A stretch of DNA of 64,000 bases from an uncultured Schlesneria sp. (lineage in GTDB: Bacteria > Planctomycetota > Planctomycetia > Planctomycetales > Planctomycetaceae): assembly GCA_903904835.1 (NCBI GenBank), contig CAIVEI010000081.1:85687-149686 (forward strand), given 5' to 3'. This document shows, in pieces, positions 19,362 to 28,127 of the stretch; the first letter of the stretch is position 1, and every line of letters starts with the position of its first letter. The notes below the pieces were generated by a model. That model saw nothing but the letters and a program-made list of their open reading frames with translations. It had not been told where the DNA came from and ran no database searches. The translations under genes and the position numbers were made by a program.

Positions 19362-19877
19362 ATGTTGACTAAAAAACCGCAAGCCATTTCGGGTGTCAGC
19401 CCTGATCATGAGACGGTGATTGAAGAACTGTATCCTTCCATCGCGATTACGCCGATTGGCGACTTTATCAACCGCGTCCTTGGGTCAATTCCGAACCGGG
19501 TTTGGGGCCTGAAAATCTCGAACCTGTTATTCGGTCTTGCAGTCGCCCCCTTGGCGGCGACAGTTTACCTTTGGATGAAAGTTTTCGGATCGAGATATGT
19601 CGTAACGAATCGTGTGGTAAAACGAGTCGACTCGTTAGGCTTTCGCCAGCATGAGTCCGTGCCACTCTCGCAAATCGTGACTGCAACTGTCGATCCTGAT
19701 TCCCGTATGGAATTCTACCAGACGGGTGACGTTCGACTCTCAGGAGCCGGCGGGCAATCGTTGCTGCTTCTCCGTGGTGTTCCTCGGCCAGAGCGGTTCT
19801 GTCAGGTGATTCAAGAGGCAGTCGATGCCAAGCGACTTGTGGCAAACTCTTTGGCACAAATTAAAGCAAGACATTGA
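19362..19877 (+). CDS. PH-domain (bPH2-like) membrane protein
   Basis: A 171-residue protein. A hydrophobic helix near residues 48-70 precedes a bacterial PH-like domain typical of the YdbS/YdbT and bPH_2 group: S-R-Y-V-V-T-N-R-V-V-K-R, then E-S-V-P-L-S-Q-I, V-D-P-D-S and a final L-R-G-V-P-x-P-E. The family is membrane-associated, with no established ligand. AAGGTG lies about ten bases upstream of the ATG. A short hairpin (GACTTA/TAAGTC) overlaps the stop codon and may act as a terminator. Confidence 0.65.
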   Translation: MLTKKPQAISGVSPDHETVIEELYPSIAITPIGDFINRVLGSIPNRVWGLKISNLLFGLAVAPLAATVYLWMKVFGSRYVVTNRVVKRVDSLGFRQHESVPLSQIVTATVDPDSRMEFYQTGDVRLSGAGGQSLLLLRGVPRPERFCQVIQEAVDAKRLVANSLAQIKARH

Positions 19878-20177
19878 CTTACGCCATAAGTCGGATTTTC
19901 TGAAGCCTGCGGGTCGCTGTTTGTAAAAGTCGACGTCGTCGAAAGTTATGACAATTGTGATTTTTCGGATTTCCAGTTGATGGGGCGCAGAAATCCTCGC
20001 CTGGAACTTGAGTAAGCCACGACGACTTACGCCAAGTCATGGAAAACTTTGCCGACTGTAGCAGTTTTTCCAAAAGTTCTCATTGTGACGAGCCGATAAA
20101 GTGTGCAAGGGAAGACTGCGCGTCGGGTTGCCGAATACAGTTTTCCTGGCGTTTTGGTCGGTAGGGAACATGGCGAC
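19878..20177. other. Intergenic region upstream of HU
   Basis: About 300 bases without a supported gene. Two related segments containing GACTTACGCCA occur at its two ends (about 19875 and 20021). Otherwise nothing recognised before the HU promoter. Confidence 0.4.
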
Positions 20178-20207
20178 TTGACATTAAGTCTTTTTTGGGA
20201 ATACAGT
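20178..20207 (+). promoter_or_regulatory. Candidate sigma-70-type promoter for the HU gene
   Basis: A perfect -35 hexamer TTGACA (20178-20183), an 18-base spacer containing a T run, and TACAGT (20202-20207; four of six positions of TATAAT). It lies about 70 bases upstream of the GTG start of the HU gene. Confidence 0.45.
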
Positions 20208-20276
20208 TGAGTCTTATCAGCACCATCGAATACTGTTCGATCGCTCAAGGTCGGCATTCTTCGGGAGACTCATGTC

Positions 20277-20723
20277 GTGACCAAAAAAGAAATCGTCAAA
20301 GAGATCTCAGAAGCCCTGGGAATGACGCAGCTCAAGACGAAAGAGATCGTCCAAAAGACTTTCGACGCGATCGTTAAGACGCTCGTGGAAGACGGGCGTA
20401 TTGAGTTGCGAAATTTTGGAGTTTTTGAAGTCAAGAAACGAGCGGCTCGGAAGGCGCGGAATCCACGAACGGGAGACAAGGTTTTTGTCCCTGAAAAGTT
20501 CGTGGTTACGTTCAAGCCGGGCAAAGAGATGGAAGAAAAAGTCCGTCTGTTGGAAATGGAAGCAGCCGCAAAAGCTGCAAGTCAGAATGCCGAACTTCAT
20601 CAGCACGCTGAACATCATCAACATGCCGCTGAAATTCATCCGCACCCTGATCACCATCAACACAACGGGTTACCAGAACACAAAACAAACCCAGCTGATT
20701 TACATACCAATTTTCCTGAATGA
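20277..20723 (+). CDS. HU/IHF-family DNA-binding protein with His-rich tail
   Basis: A 148-residue protein; the first 90 residues are a complete HU fold (start M-T-K-K-E-I-V, then [13 protein letters not shown] and the beta-arm R-K-A-R-N-P-R-T-G). HU dimers bend and compact DNA and assist recombination and replication. Residues about 100-148 are an extension with roughly a dozen histidines in short H-H-Q-H clusters, not part of the canonical protein. The start is GTG at 20277 with GGGAG nine bases upstream; an ATG five bases earlier is out of frame and stops after two codons. The tail could bind metal ions such as Ni or Zn, which is inference from composition only. Confidence 0.9.
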   Translation: MTKKEIVKEISEALGMTQLKTKEIVQKTFDAIVKTLVEDGRIELRNFGVFEVKKRAARKARNPRTGDKVFVPEKFVVTFKPGKEMEEKVRLLEMEAAAKAASQNAELHQHAEHHQHAAEIHPHPDHHQHNGLPEHKTNPADLHTNFPE

Positions 20724-20930
20724 ATTCGACGCTGATAAAGTGCCGGTCGTTCAATAAACGGGATGTGTTCAGTCGGATCGAAAAATCGCGAAGACATCAA
20801 TCCAGTGGATAATCACTGGGCGGATTAAAGGATGTATCGATCACAGGTCGACTCAAGGCCTGTGACAGATAGTGTCGCTATAGGATTGAGCGAACAAGGC
20901 CGTCTTTTGGCGGTTGGCACGGAGGCCATC

Positions 20931-21152
20931 ATGCGAAATCGACTGTACATTACGTTGTTGCTGCTGGCATGCAGTTTGGGGCAGGTCGGATGCATCGTGC
21001 CAATCTGGTCGTCTTCGCCGGATGTCCGGGCCCGACAACTGATCTACGCATCAGAAGGCTATCGACATATCCCCGAAATCTGGGACCGGATTTGGGGCTT
21101 GGATATGCCTGACGTCATGACACCGTATCGAACACATGGCGGCGTGATCTGA
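20931..21152 (+). CDS. Small lipoprotein, planctomycete-type
   Basis: A 73-residue protein. The start at 20931 has a textbook GGAGG five bases upstream; the frame remains open to 20832, but that start would spoil the signal peptide. A hydrophobic helix leads to the lipobox L-G-Q-V-G-C, so the mature protein is about 54 residues and lipid-anchored. The rest contains R-A-R-Q-L-I, W-D-R-I-W and ends T-P-Y-R-T-H-G-G-V-I. Similar small lipoproteins with this ending are familiar from planctomycete genomes, but no function is assigned. The 280 bases to pyrD hold no clear gene. Confidence 0.7.
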   Translation: MRNRLYITLLLLACSLGQVGCIVPIWSSSPDVRARQLIYASEGYRHIPEIWDRIWGLDMPDVMTPYRTHGGVI

Positions 21153-21434
21153 CGCTCTCGTTTCGTGACACGTTACGTACGGCGATTGTACTCCCCCCAA
21201 CCGTTTGAGTATGGGGGCTGAATTGCTCCGTTGTCTACGGGGCCGTACGATTGACTGGCGATTCCCATCACGGAAATGAAGGCGAAATCGTCTTTGATCA
21301 TCCCGAGTGAATGTTGCGTCGATGAAGTGCCGGATAAGATAATCAGTGTGCGACGATGCGATTGTAGGCGGCCAATGCCAACGGGGCACGATTGGCGTCA
21401 ATCACTTGATCGTCGTGACTGAGAGAATATCTTC

Positions 21435-22388
21435 GTGCCGAGTCTTGACGTTTACCTCAATCGACTTCATCTCAAAAATCCAATTCTGGTTGCTTCTGGA
21501 ACATTTGGGTACGCCCGAGAAATGGTCGCGTACGCCGATTTTGCTCAGTTGGGCGGGATCATCCCGAAAACGGTCACTCCGCTACCGCGTCCGGGAAACC
21601 CACCGCCAAGAACCGTTGAAACAACCTCAGGGCTGCTTAACTCGATCGGCCTTGATAACGACGGACTCGACGCATTCATTTCCAAACACTTGAGCGATCT
21701 ACTGGGGCTCGGGACTTCGATCATTGCGAATATCGCCGGCAAGAACACGAGCGAATTCGTGGAAATGGCCCGTAAATTAAACGCCTATCCGGAATTGTCG
21801 GCACTGGAACTGAATATCTCGTGCCCCAATGTCACAGGTGGGGTGGACTACGGCACAAACCCGAAGATGGCGGCCGAGGTCGTATCTGCTGTGCGAAGTG
21901 CGTGCGAACTTCCCATCATTGCCAAGTTGACGCCGAACGTCACCAGTGTTGTCGAAATTGCCATTGCAGCAAGTGAAGCGGGGGCTGACGCACTGTCACT
22001 TGTTAACACGTTTCAGGGGCTGGCGGTCGACTGGCGTAAACGAAAACCAATTCTCGGAAACGGAATTGGGGGTCTCAGCGGGCCTGCGATAAAACCCCTT
22101 GCACTGCGAATCGTCTGGCAGGTTGCACAAGCCATTAAGACACCGATCATTGGCATCGGCGGGATTCAATCGATCGACGATGTCATGGATTTTCTCGTCT
22201 GCGGCGCATCGGCCGTTCAGATTGGAACAGCCAACTTCTACAACCCGACCCTTGCGACAAATCTGGTCTCTGAACTGGAGTCGATTTTAGAGCTTGAAGG
22301 CTGCGAATCGGTTCGTGATCTGGTCGGCACAATTCAGCCGTCAACCGTGGCAAAAATGGCTGCGGCAGCGGCTTGTGGAGCCACATGA
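21435..22388 (+). CDS. pyrD: Dihydroorotate dehydrogenase, class 1B-like catalytic subunit
   Basis: A 317-residue TIM-barrel flavoenzyme that oxidises dihydroorotate to orotate in pyrimidine synthesis. The catalytic base Cys130 sits in N-I-S-C-P-N. Other signatures are A-S-G-T-F-G-Y near the N-terminus, A-K-L-T-P-N, the [22 protein letters not shown] block characteristic of class 1B, and the FMN-phosphate loop G-I-G-G-I followed by G-A-S-A-V-Q-I-G-T. Class 1B enzymes usually need the Fe-S/FAD subunit PyrK, which is not in this window. The start is GTG at 21435. Confidence 0.92.
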   Translation: MPSLDVYLNRLHLKNPILVASGTFGYAREMVAYADFAQLGGIIPKTVTPLPRPGNPPPRTVETTSGLLNSIGLDNDGLDAFISKHLSDLLGLGTSIIANIAGKNTSEFVEMARKLNAYPELSALELNISCPNVTGGVDYGTNPKMAAEVVSAVRSACELPIIAKLTPNVTSVVEIAIAASEAGADALSLVNTFQGLAVDWRKRKPILGNGIGGLSGPAIKPLALRIVWQVAQAIKTPIIGIGGIQSIDDVMDFLVCGASAVQIGTANFYNPTLATNLVSELESILELEGCESVRDLVGTIQPSTVAKMAAAAACGAT

Positions 22389-22497
22389 CACGTCCCATTT
22401 GCGAACTCGCTCTGCAAACGCGTCTCCGCGTGACTACAATGCCAATGAATAGAATCTTGCGTTCATCGAACCACTACGCTGTGGAAATCCGCCATTC

Positions 22498-23889
22498 ATG
22501 ACAGACATCAATGCTCAACGAAAAAGCGATTTCACCGAACACATGGCGACCGAAGTCGCTCCGAAGACAGCGGAATCACGTGTTGGCAGCGGAATCGATT
22601 ACGAACGATTTCTCGACTGCGTTCATTGCGGGCTTTGTACCGCTTCATGTCCGACATATCTGGAAACGGGTAATGAAAACGACAGTCCGCGTGGTCGTAT
22701 CTATCTGATGCGGGCCGTCACCGACGGTCGGCTTGAATTAACGGAAACGGTTAAGGGACATCTGGATCTTTGTCTGGACTGTCGCAGTTGCGAAACGGCC
22801 TGCCCTTCAGGGGTTCAATATGGACGGCTGATCGAACCGTTTCGGATCGAGATGCATCAGAAGGCCAAACAGTCCAAAGGTGGACTTCGGCAGGATTGGT
22901 TTCAAAAGTGGATTCTGTATGGTTTGTTTCCATACCCGAATCGACTGCGTTGGGCACTCGCCCCCGCCAAGCTGATGCAAACCCTGAAACTGGACCAATT
23001 CGCCGAGCGGATTGGGCTGACAAAGCTGCTTCCGGAACGACTGCGTCGCATGCAACGACTTTTGCCGACATTGAAGTCTCGCGAACCGGAGCTGCCTGAG
23101 TTCCTGGCAGCCATCGGACCAAGGCGAGCTCGCGTTGCCATGTTCACAGGTTGTGTCGCCGACGCGATGTTTCATCACGTCAACTGGGCGACTGCGCGCG
23201 TCTTGCAAGCAAACGGTTGCGATGTCGTTATTCCCCGCAATCAAGCATGTTGTGGTGCGATTCATTATCACAGCGGAGCTGGTGGTCCCGCGTTGGAGCT
23301 GGCTCGAACGAATGCCGATGTGTTTCAATTGAATGATGTCGACGCAGTCATCGTCAATGTCGCGGGCTGCGGATCGATGCTCAAGGACTACGGGCATATC
23401 GCGTCCGAAATGGCTTCCGATGACACAACAACTTCAGCTTCCTTGAACAAATTTGCGGGAAAGGTGAAAGACGTTTCTGAGTTTCTCGCCGCCCTGGGAC
23501 CCGTTGCCCCGCAGGGTGAAGTACGGTTAAAAGCCACGTACCATGATGCATGTCATCTGTGCCATGCCCAAAAGATCCGCGAGCAACCACGAGAACTACT
23601 CGGCCTTGTTCCTGGACTGGAGCTTGTTCCGCTTGCCGAATCGGAAATCTGTTGTGGAGCAGCCGGAAGCTACAACCTGACCGAAGGCGAAATGGCGGAC
23701 CAGTTAGCCAATCGAAAACTCAAAAATATTCTGGCGACTGGTGCTGAATCGGTTATCATGGGCAATGCTGGCTGCTCATTGCAAATTCAGGCGGCGCTAC
23801 GTCAGGCCGGAAGCCCGATCTGGGTCGCACATCCGATGGAAATCCTTGACCTCAGCTATTCCGGCCGTGACTGGAGAACCGCGAGATAA
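22498..23889 (+). CDS. glcF: Glycolate oxidase iron-sulfur subunit-like protein
   Basis: A 463-residue protein. Two 4Fe-4S ferredoxin motifs occur near the N-terminus: C-V-H-C-G-L-C-T-A-S-C-P and C-L-D-C-R-S-C-E-T-A-C-P. The C-terminal two thirds hold two CCG domains (C-C-G-A-I-H, and C-H-D-A-C-H-L-C-H with C-C-G-A-A-G-S-Y), which bind further Fe-S centres in GlcF, LutA and HdrB. In GlcDEF the subunit passes electrons from glycolate oxidation to the quinone pool. No glcD or glcE lies alongside, so the partner must be elsewhere. It starts 110 bases after pyrD with a weak ribosome site. Confidence 0.85.
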   Translation: MTDINAQRKSDFTEHMATEVAPKTAESRVGSGIDYERFLDCVHCGLCTASCPTYLETGNENDSPRGRIYLMRAVTDGRLELTETVKGHLDLCLDCRSCETACPSGVQYGRLIEPFRIEMHQKAKQSKGGLRQDWFQKWILYGLFPYPNRLRWALAPAKLMQTLKLDQFAERIGLTKLLPERLRRMQRLLPTLKSREPELPEFLAAIGPRRARVAMFTGCVADAMFHHVNWATARVLQANGCDVVIPRNQACCGAIHYHSGAGGPALELARTNADVFQLNDVDAVIVNVAGCGSMLKDYGHIASEMASDDTTTSASLNKFAGKVKDVSEFLAALGPVAPQGEVRLKATYHDACHLCHAQKIREQPRELLGLVPGLELVPLAESEICCGAAGSYNLTEGEMADQLANRKLKNILATGAESVIMGNAGCSLQIQAALRQAGSPIWVAHPMEILDLSYSGRDWRTAR

Positions 23890-24059
23890 TCCAACGGATA
23901 ACCCCCCGACAATTCACGCCACTGCGTTAATCTGGGAGAGATGTCAGCGACCTTTCTGAGTTCAACGATTATTCTGAAAATCGTCACAGTAAGGCACCGA
24001 TACACATTTGACGGCGAAGTCTACGAAATATGAACTGCGTTTCCATGTGAGCGGACAAA

Positions 24060-24446
24060 ATGGCTGACCCAAATATCATATTGACCATCGACAACATCGC
24101 ACACGAAGTGCTGATGTGGATCGGATTTGGTACTGTCGTCGGTCTGTCGGCAAAAGGCCTGATGCCCGGTCGCGACCCTGGTGGTGCCATCGGAACAATG
24201 TTGATGGGGATTGTCGGAAGCTTGATCGGCTGCAGCGTCTTATTGCTGTTTGATACGAGCTTCAAGATTACACCCATCAGTCCGATAGGTTTCGTGGCAG
24301 GAACTGCCGGTGCCTTTTTGCTGTTATTCTTTTTCAGGCTGCTTTCGAATTCCTACGTCGTGGAAGCAGTCGACGGACGAGTTTCAGGGACGCCTGGAAC
24401 CACGGTAACTTCGTACTACCGCAGAAGAAATCGTCGAGCGGCTTAA
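24060..24446 (+). CDS. GlsB/YeaQ/YmgE-type small membrane protein
   Basis: A 128-residue protein with three hydrophobic helices (near 14-32, 44-65 and 78-98). The G-L-M-P-G-R-D-P-G-G-A-I-G-T motif in the first loop, followed by G-I-V-G-S-L-I-G, is the mark of the transglycosylase-associated/YeaQ family, often induced by stress in other bacteria, biochemical role unknown. The C-terminus is basic (R-R-R-N-R-R), longer than usual. Convergent with the NHL protein gene, 26 bases between stops. Confidence 0.75.
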   Translation: MADPNIILTIDNIAHEVLMWIGFGTVVGLSAKGLMPGRDPGGAIGTMLMGIVGSLIGCSVLLLFDTSFKITPISPIGFVAGTAGAFLLLFFFRLLSNSYVVEAVDGRVSGTPGTTVTSYYRRRNRRAA

Positions 24447-24472
24447 GTGCGTCGATTGAGAAGCAGCTTGGA

Positions 24473-25321
24473 TTATTGCGATGAAATGATGGGTTCGAGC
24501 TTTCCATCGGCAGTCCTGCGGTAAACGGCCTTCATATGTGGGTCGACGATAAGCAGTTCGCCTTTCCACCATGCCAGGCCGACAGGGTTTTTCATTGGTT
24601 CGCCCGCGATGAATGCTTCGGGCTTCTCGCCTTGCTTGATCTTCCAGATCGTTTTCGCATACCCATCCGCGACAAACGCCTCACCTTGTTTGCCGAGGAC
24701 GATGTGGTGCTGAAACTGAAATGGGCGACCTTCGATGATCACATCGCGTTGCTTGCCATCAGGCGATAGTCGGATCACCGCATCCTTGCCGTGTGATACG
24801 ATCCACAGCTTTCCTTCTTCGTCAATCGTCATACCGCGTGGAGCGGTGACTTCTGCAATGATTTCGGGAGTTCCCCCTTCGGCTGGAATTTTTACGATTC
24901 GCTGGATTTCGATGTCTCCAGCGTAGATCGATCCATCTTTGGCGACGGCGAGGGACATCGGAATTCCAACCCCTCCTTTTGTCAAAGGCTGAGGCTGATT
25001 GGCATCATCGAATCGATAGATCTCACGAGTACTCGAATCACCCGCAAGCAATTTTCCCTGGTGATCAATTGCCAGACAGCGGACCGCATTCAGTGGCGTT
25101 CGAAATTTCTTAGAGCCTTGGAAATAAATCGACCACTTTCCGTCGGAATACTTCCAGACACCGGGAAGATCCCGATCAGCGATATAGATTGTGCCGTCTT
25201 CTGCGACTGCGGCCGCCAACGGATACAGCATTCCATCGGCCGCTTGACTGCGGTGAACCCAGCCAAACAATAAAAAGAATCCCACGAGCAAGACCGACGT
25301 GAAAGGACGTGTCATCGACAT
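24473..25321 (-). CDS. Secreted NHL/SMP-30-like beta-propeller protein
   Basis: A 282-residue exported protein. The start is taken at 25321 (M-S-M-T-R) because the signal peptide follows (hydrophobic run ending at Ser-Gln-Ala-Ala); the frame opens up to 25429. The mature part consists of about six repeats of the type [LIVM]-A-x-D-x-[DE]-G-x-[IL]-[YW]-x-x-D, e.g. A-V-A-E-D-G-T-I-Y-I-A-D and A-V-A-K-D-G-S-I-Y-A-G-D, which form NHL or gluconolactonase-like blades. Possible roles are binding or lactone hydrolysis; catalytic residues were not assigned. Divergent from the ribokinase gene. Confidence 0.7.
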   Translation of the reverse strand: MSMTRPFTSVLLVGFFLLFGWVHRSQAADGMLYPLAAAVAEDGTIYIADRDLPGVWKYSDGKWSIYFQGSKKFRTPLNAVRCLAIDHQGKLLAGDSSTREIYRFDDANQPQPLTKGGVGIPMSLAVAKDGSIYAGDIEIQRIVKIPAEGGTPEIIAEVTAPRGMTIDEEGKLWIVSHGKDAVIRLSPDGKQRDVIIEGRPFQFQHHIVLGKQGEAFVADGYAKTIWKIKQGEKPEAFIAGEPMKNPVGLAWWKGELLIVDPHMKAVYRRTADGKLEPIISSQ

Positions 25322-25514
25322 TATGAAGCAATCCGAAATCAATGCAGAAATAGAAACAGAGCGGCCTGCGATTATAGCGATAGTGATTGTCATGATGCCA
25401 TTCGGCAGGGACATTCTGGCGTTTTCCACATCTGAACTGTTGATTCCGATTGGTGATTAAATCAGAGTGCTTACTGTGAGTTCAGTTCAACTGAAAAAAG
25501 AAACCAGTCATTTC

Positions 25515-26486
25515 ATGTCAAATAAAAATCCAATCACCGGTTTACCGCCACGAATTGTCATCGTGGGATCGATCAATATGGATCTGGTGGCTAGGATGCA
25601 GCGTTTGCCGAAACCGGGAGAAACGGTCACGGGTGAATCGTTCCAGACGATTTCGGGTGGCAAGGGGGCAAATCAGGCTGTGGCGGCAGCACGGTTAGGT
25701 GCCCGAGTCTCAATGATTGGACGACTTGGCGACGATTCTTTCGGTGTCACGTTGCGAAAGAATTTGAACTCTGCGGGTGTAGATACGAATCACGTCCTAG
25801 AGACCCATGGGGTTTCAAGTGGAGTTGCGTTGATCGGTGTCGAGCAGTCAGGAGCCAATGCAATCACCGTCATTCCTGCGGCAAACGGTCAGTTAACGGC
25901 GGGTGACGTGCGATCATGTCAGGAGATGATCTCGACCGCCAACGCGTTGATCGTACAATTGGAGACACCGATCGAGACGGTGGCGGCGGCAATTCAAATT
26001 GCAAAAAAGAACGGAGTTTTAACCGTTCTCGATCCAGCTCCCGCGCCAAAAGGCCCATTGCCGCAAGAGCTGATGACTGTTGATATTCTCAGCCCGAATC
26101 AGTCGGAAGCCGAAGCACTGACAGGTATTCCCGTTGTTGATTGGGAATCTGCAAAACATGCAGCACGAGCGATGAGGAATCTGGGAGCTAACGCCATCGT
26201 ATTGAAGATGGGGGAGCTTGGGGCATTGGTTGTGGCTCAAGACGGGACCATTCATCAGATCGCCGCATACAATGCCAAAATCGTTGACACAACGGCTGCC
26301 GGGGATGCGTTTACGGCAGCGCTGACCGTTGCATTGTGCGAGGGACAGCCATTGAAGAATGCAGCCCATTTTGGATCGCTCGCGGGGACCCTGGCCTGCA
26401 CTCGATTTGGTGCTCAACCAGCGATGCCGACTCGCGCTGAGCTCACGAAATGGGCGGAGTCGCTCTCCGAGGTTGTCAATTTGTAA
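25515..26486 (+). CDS. rbsK: Ribokinase, PfkB family
   Basis: A 323-residue sugar kinase that phosphorylates ribose at O5. Signatures are V-G-S-I-N-M-D-L at the N-terminus, the PfkB box 1 G-G-K-G-A-N-Q-A-V-A-A-A-R-L-G, and box 2 D-T-T-A-A-G-D-A-F with the catalytic Asp. The A-A-G-D form rather than G-A-G-D is common in ribokinases. The start is uncertain: ATG at 25515 places the first strand about 12 residues in, as usual; an in-frame GTG at 25467 would add 16 unconserved residues. No ribose transporter is nearby. Convergent with the sigma-54 regulator gene, 39 bases between stops. Confidence 0.88.
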   Translation: MSNKNPITGLPPRIVIVGSINMDLVARMQRLPKPGETVTGESFQTISGGKGANQAVAAARLGARVSMIGRLGDDSFGVTLRKNLNSAGVDTNHVLETHGVSSGVALIGVEQSGANAITVIPAANGQLTAGDVRSCQEMISTANALIVQLETPIETVAAAIQIAKKNGVLTVLDPAPAPKGPLPQELMTVDILSPNQSEAEALTGIPVVDWESAKHAARAMRNLGANAIVLKMGELGALVVAQDGTIHQIAAYNAKIVDTTAAGDAFTAALTVALCEGQPLKNAAHFGSLAGTLACTRFGAQPAMPTRAELTKWAESLSEVVNL

Positions 26487-26525
26487 TCGGAACCGGGGCA
26501 ACACGGTCTTTAACCGCAGTACGCG

Positions 26526-27854
26526 TCATTTTGCGGGAAGTCCCAGTCGTTCCATTAACCGATAGAGCTTGCGTCGGTGAACGCCAAGCATCCGCGCGGC
26601 CTGAGATTTGTTCCCCTGGCATTTTTGGAGAACGTCCAGGACATGCGTCCGTTCCATTGATTCCAGATTTGTGTCGCCCTGAACTGCAAACGATGTTTCG
26701 GCATTGTCAATCGAATTCACGATATCTGAAGGAAGATCGTCAACCGTCACAGTGTTTCCCTCGGCGAGAATCGTCGCTCGTTCGAGGACGTTCTTGAGTT
26801 GTCGCACGTTGCCTTGCCAGCGATATCGGATGAGTATCAATTCAGCGTCCGCTTCGATGTCCCATTGATCGGGCAGGAAGTAACGAATCAATAACGGAAT
26901 ATCGTTCGAGTGTTCGCGGAGTGAGGGTAACGTGATTGCCATGACATTAATCCGGTACAACAGATCTTCACGAAATCGCTGCTCACGAACTTCTTTCACA
27001 AGGTCGCGATTTGTTGCCGCGATGATGCGTACGTTGACTCGACGTTCCTGTGACGCCCCAACTCGACGAAGCGAACCATTCTCCAGAACGCGTAATAGTT
27101 TCGGCTGCAGGCTTGGTGGAAGTTCGCCGATTTCATCAATGAACAATGTTCCTTGATCGGCAATTTCGAAAAGACCAGGCCTCGACTTCACGGCCCCTGT
27201 AAAAGCGCCTTTCTCATGTCCGAACAATTCGCTTTCAACCAATTGTTCTGGCAAGGCCGCACAGTTCACGGTCACAAATGGTTGATCGACACGCCGGCTC
27301 GCCCGTTGGATCGCTTGCGCCGTCAGTTCTTTACCCGTTCCGGTTTCACCCTGAATCAGCACCGGTGCGTCCGTTGGACCGACCCTCGCAATCAGGCGAT
27401 AGACTTCGCGCATCTGCGGTGATTCACCGATCAGCACAGGCATCGTTCGATTTCGTTCGGCGAGGGTCTTCCATCGTAATCCATCTCGCCGCAAGCGACC
27501 CCGTTCAGCCGCTTTGACACACCTCTCTTCGAGTGCAGCCAACGGAAACGGTTTTGAGAGATAGTCGCACGCCCCGCGCTTCATTGCTTCGACCGCAGTC
27601 TCAACAGTTGCTTCTCCTGTGAGGATGATCACTTCGATTTCATCGGATTTACTACGAAGCTCTTGCAGCAAGTCGATTCCCGAAAGGTCGGGCAAGTTCG
27701 CATCGAGAATCGCCACTTCGAATTGTCGATGTCCAACTAACTCTAAAGCGGAGCGACTGTCCGCCGCTTCAGCGACACAATGACCTTTGCGCACCATCCA
27801 CTGCGAGGCGATGGTACGGAATTCGTCGTCGTCTTCAACAATCAAGAGTTCCAT
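26526..27854 (-). CDS. Sigma-54-dependent response regulator, NtrC family
   Basis: A 442-residue activator. Domains in order: receiver (acidic pair D-D-D near 8-10, phospho-acceptor Asp51), AAA+ domain with Walker A G-E-T-G-T-G-K-E and the sigma-54-contacting loop G-A-F-T-G-A at 216-221, and a Fis-type helix-turn-helix (G-N-K-S-Q-A-A-R-M-L-G-V-H-R-R-K-L-Y-R) at the C-terminus. Phosphorylation would allow it to remodel sigma-54 RNA polymerase bound at -24/-12 promoters. The start at 27854 is where the receiver fold begins; the frame opens to 27920. It is divergent from the cbb3 oxidase cluster, whose upstream DNA carries a fitting promoter and direct repeats, so it is the probable activator of that cluster. 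The kinase at 36.3 kb is a candidate partner. Confidence 0.92.
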   Translation of the reverse strand: MELLIVEDDDEFRTIASQWMVRKGHCVAEAADSRSALELVGHRQFEVAILDANLPDLSGIDLLQELRSKSDEIEVIILTGEATVETAVEAMKRGACDYLSKPFPLAALEERCVKAAERGRLRRDGLRWKTLAERNRTMPVLIGESPQMREVYRLIARVGPTDAPVLIQGETGTGKELTAQAIQRASRRVDQPFVTVNCAALPEQLVESELFGHEKGAFTGAVKSRPGLFEIADQGTLFIDEIGELPPSLQPKLLRVLENGSLRRVGASQERRVNVRIIAATNRDLVKEVREQRFREDLLYRINVMAITLPSLREHSNDIPLLIRYFLPDQWDIEADAELILIRYRWQGNVRQLKNVLERATILAEGNTVTVDDLPSDIVNSIDNAETSFAVQGDTNLESMERTHVLDVLQKCQGNKSQAARMLGVHRRKLYRLMERLGLPAK

Positions 27855-27861
27855 AAACCAA

Positions 27862-27911
27862 TTGTGACAAATCCGCACACCTTCCGCACGCGTTGTGACA
27901 CTCACGCACAC
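27862..27911. promoter_or_regulatory. Candidate activator sites: two direct repeats TTGTGACA-N4-CGCACAC
   Basis: Copies at 27862-27880 and 27893-27911 are identical at 15 conserved positions around a 4-base variable centre. They are 31 bases apart, about three helical turns, so they lie on the same face of DNA. They are roughly 90-140 bases upstream of the -24/-12 element, the normal distance for NtrC-type enhancer sites, and directly upstream of the regulator's own start, which would also allow autoregulation. Binding is inference. Confidence 0.5.
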
Positions 27912-27998
27912 TGACGCCATCTTGCAATGGTTTGTTGTGCTCTGGGCATTTTCCCTGAATTCGTGGCTTAAACCGCATCATTTGATGCATTGGCTCGA

Positions 27999-28015
27999 TT
28001 GGCATCTGAATTGCA
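27999..28015 (+). promoter_or_regulatory. Candidate sigma-54 (-24/-12) promoter of the cbb3 oxidase cluster
   Basis: TTGGCATCTGAATTGCA fits the consensus YTGGCAC-G-R-N3-TTGCW with the GG and GC doublets in the invariant register; mismatches are confined to the three positions after TGGCA. Transcription would start near 28027, giving a leader of about 100 bases before the GTG at 28128. A 6-base inverted pair GCATCA/TGATGC (27975-27988) lies just upstream. Confidence 0.55.
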
Positions 28016-28127
28016 AATGGGTTCAGCCAGCAGTGATTTCACAGACGCGATGGGTAATAGCCCGTCCTTCTGGTTTTGAAAAGACAGTCATTGGACGATT
28101 TTGTATCGGTCTCCTTGGGAGAGTAAT

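Noticed and set aside
21173..21260. Possible pyrimidine attenuator ahead of pyrD (GTACGGC and GGCCGTAC pieces, CCCCC/GGGGG stem)
   Set aside because: The pairing pieces are short and no terminator with T tract or leader peptide can be drawn convincingly.
27981..28003. Possible FNR box (TTGAT-N4-ATCAA) upstream of the oxidase cluster
   Set aside because: TTGAT occurs, but no matching ATCAA at the right distance.
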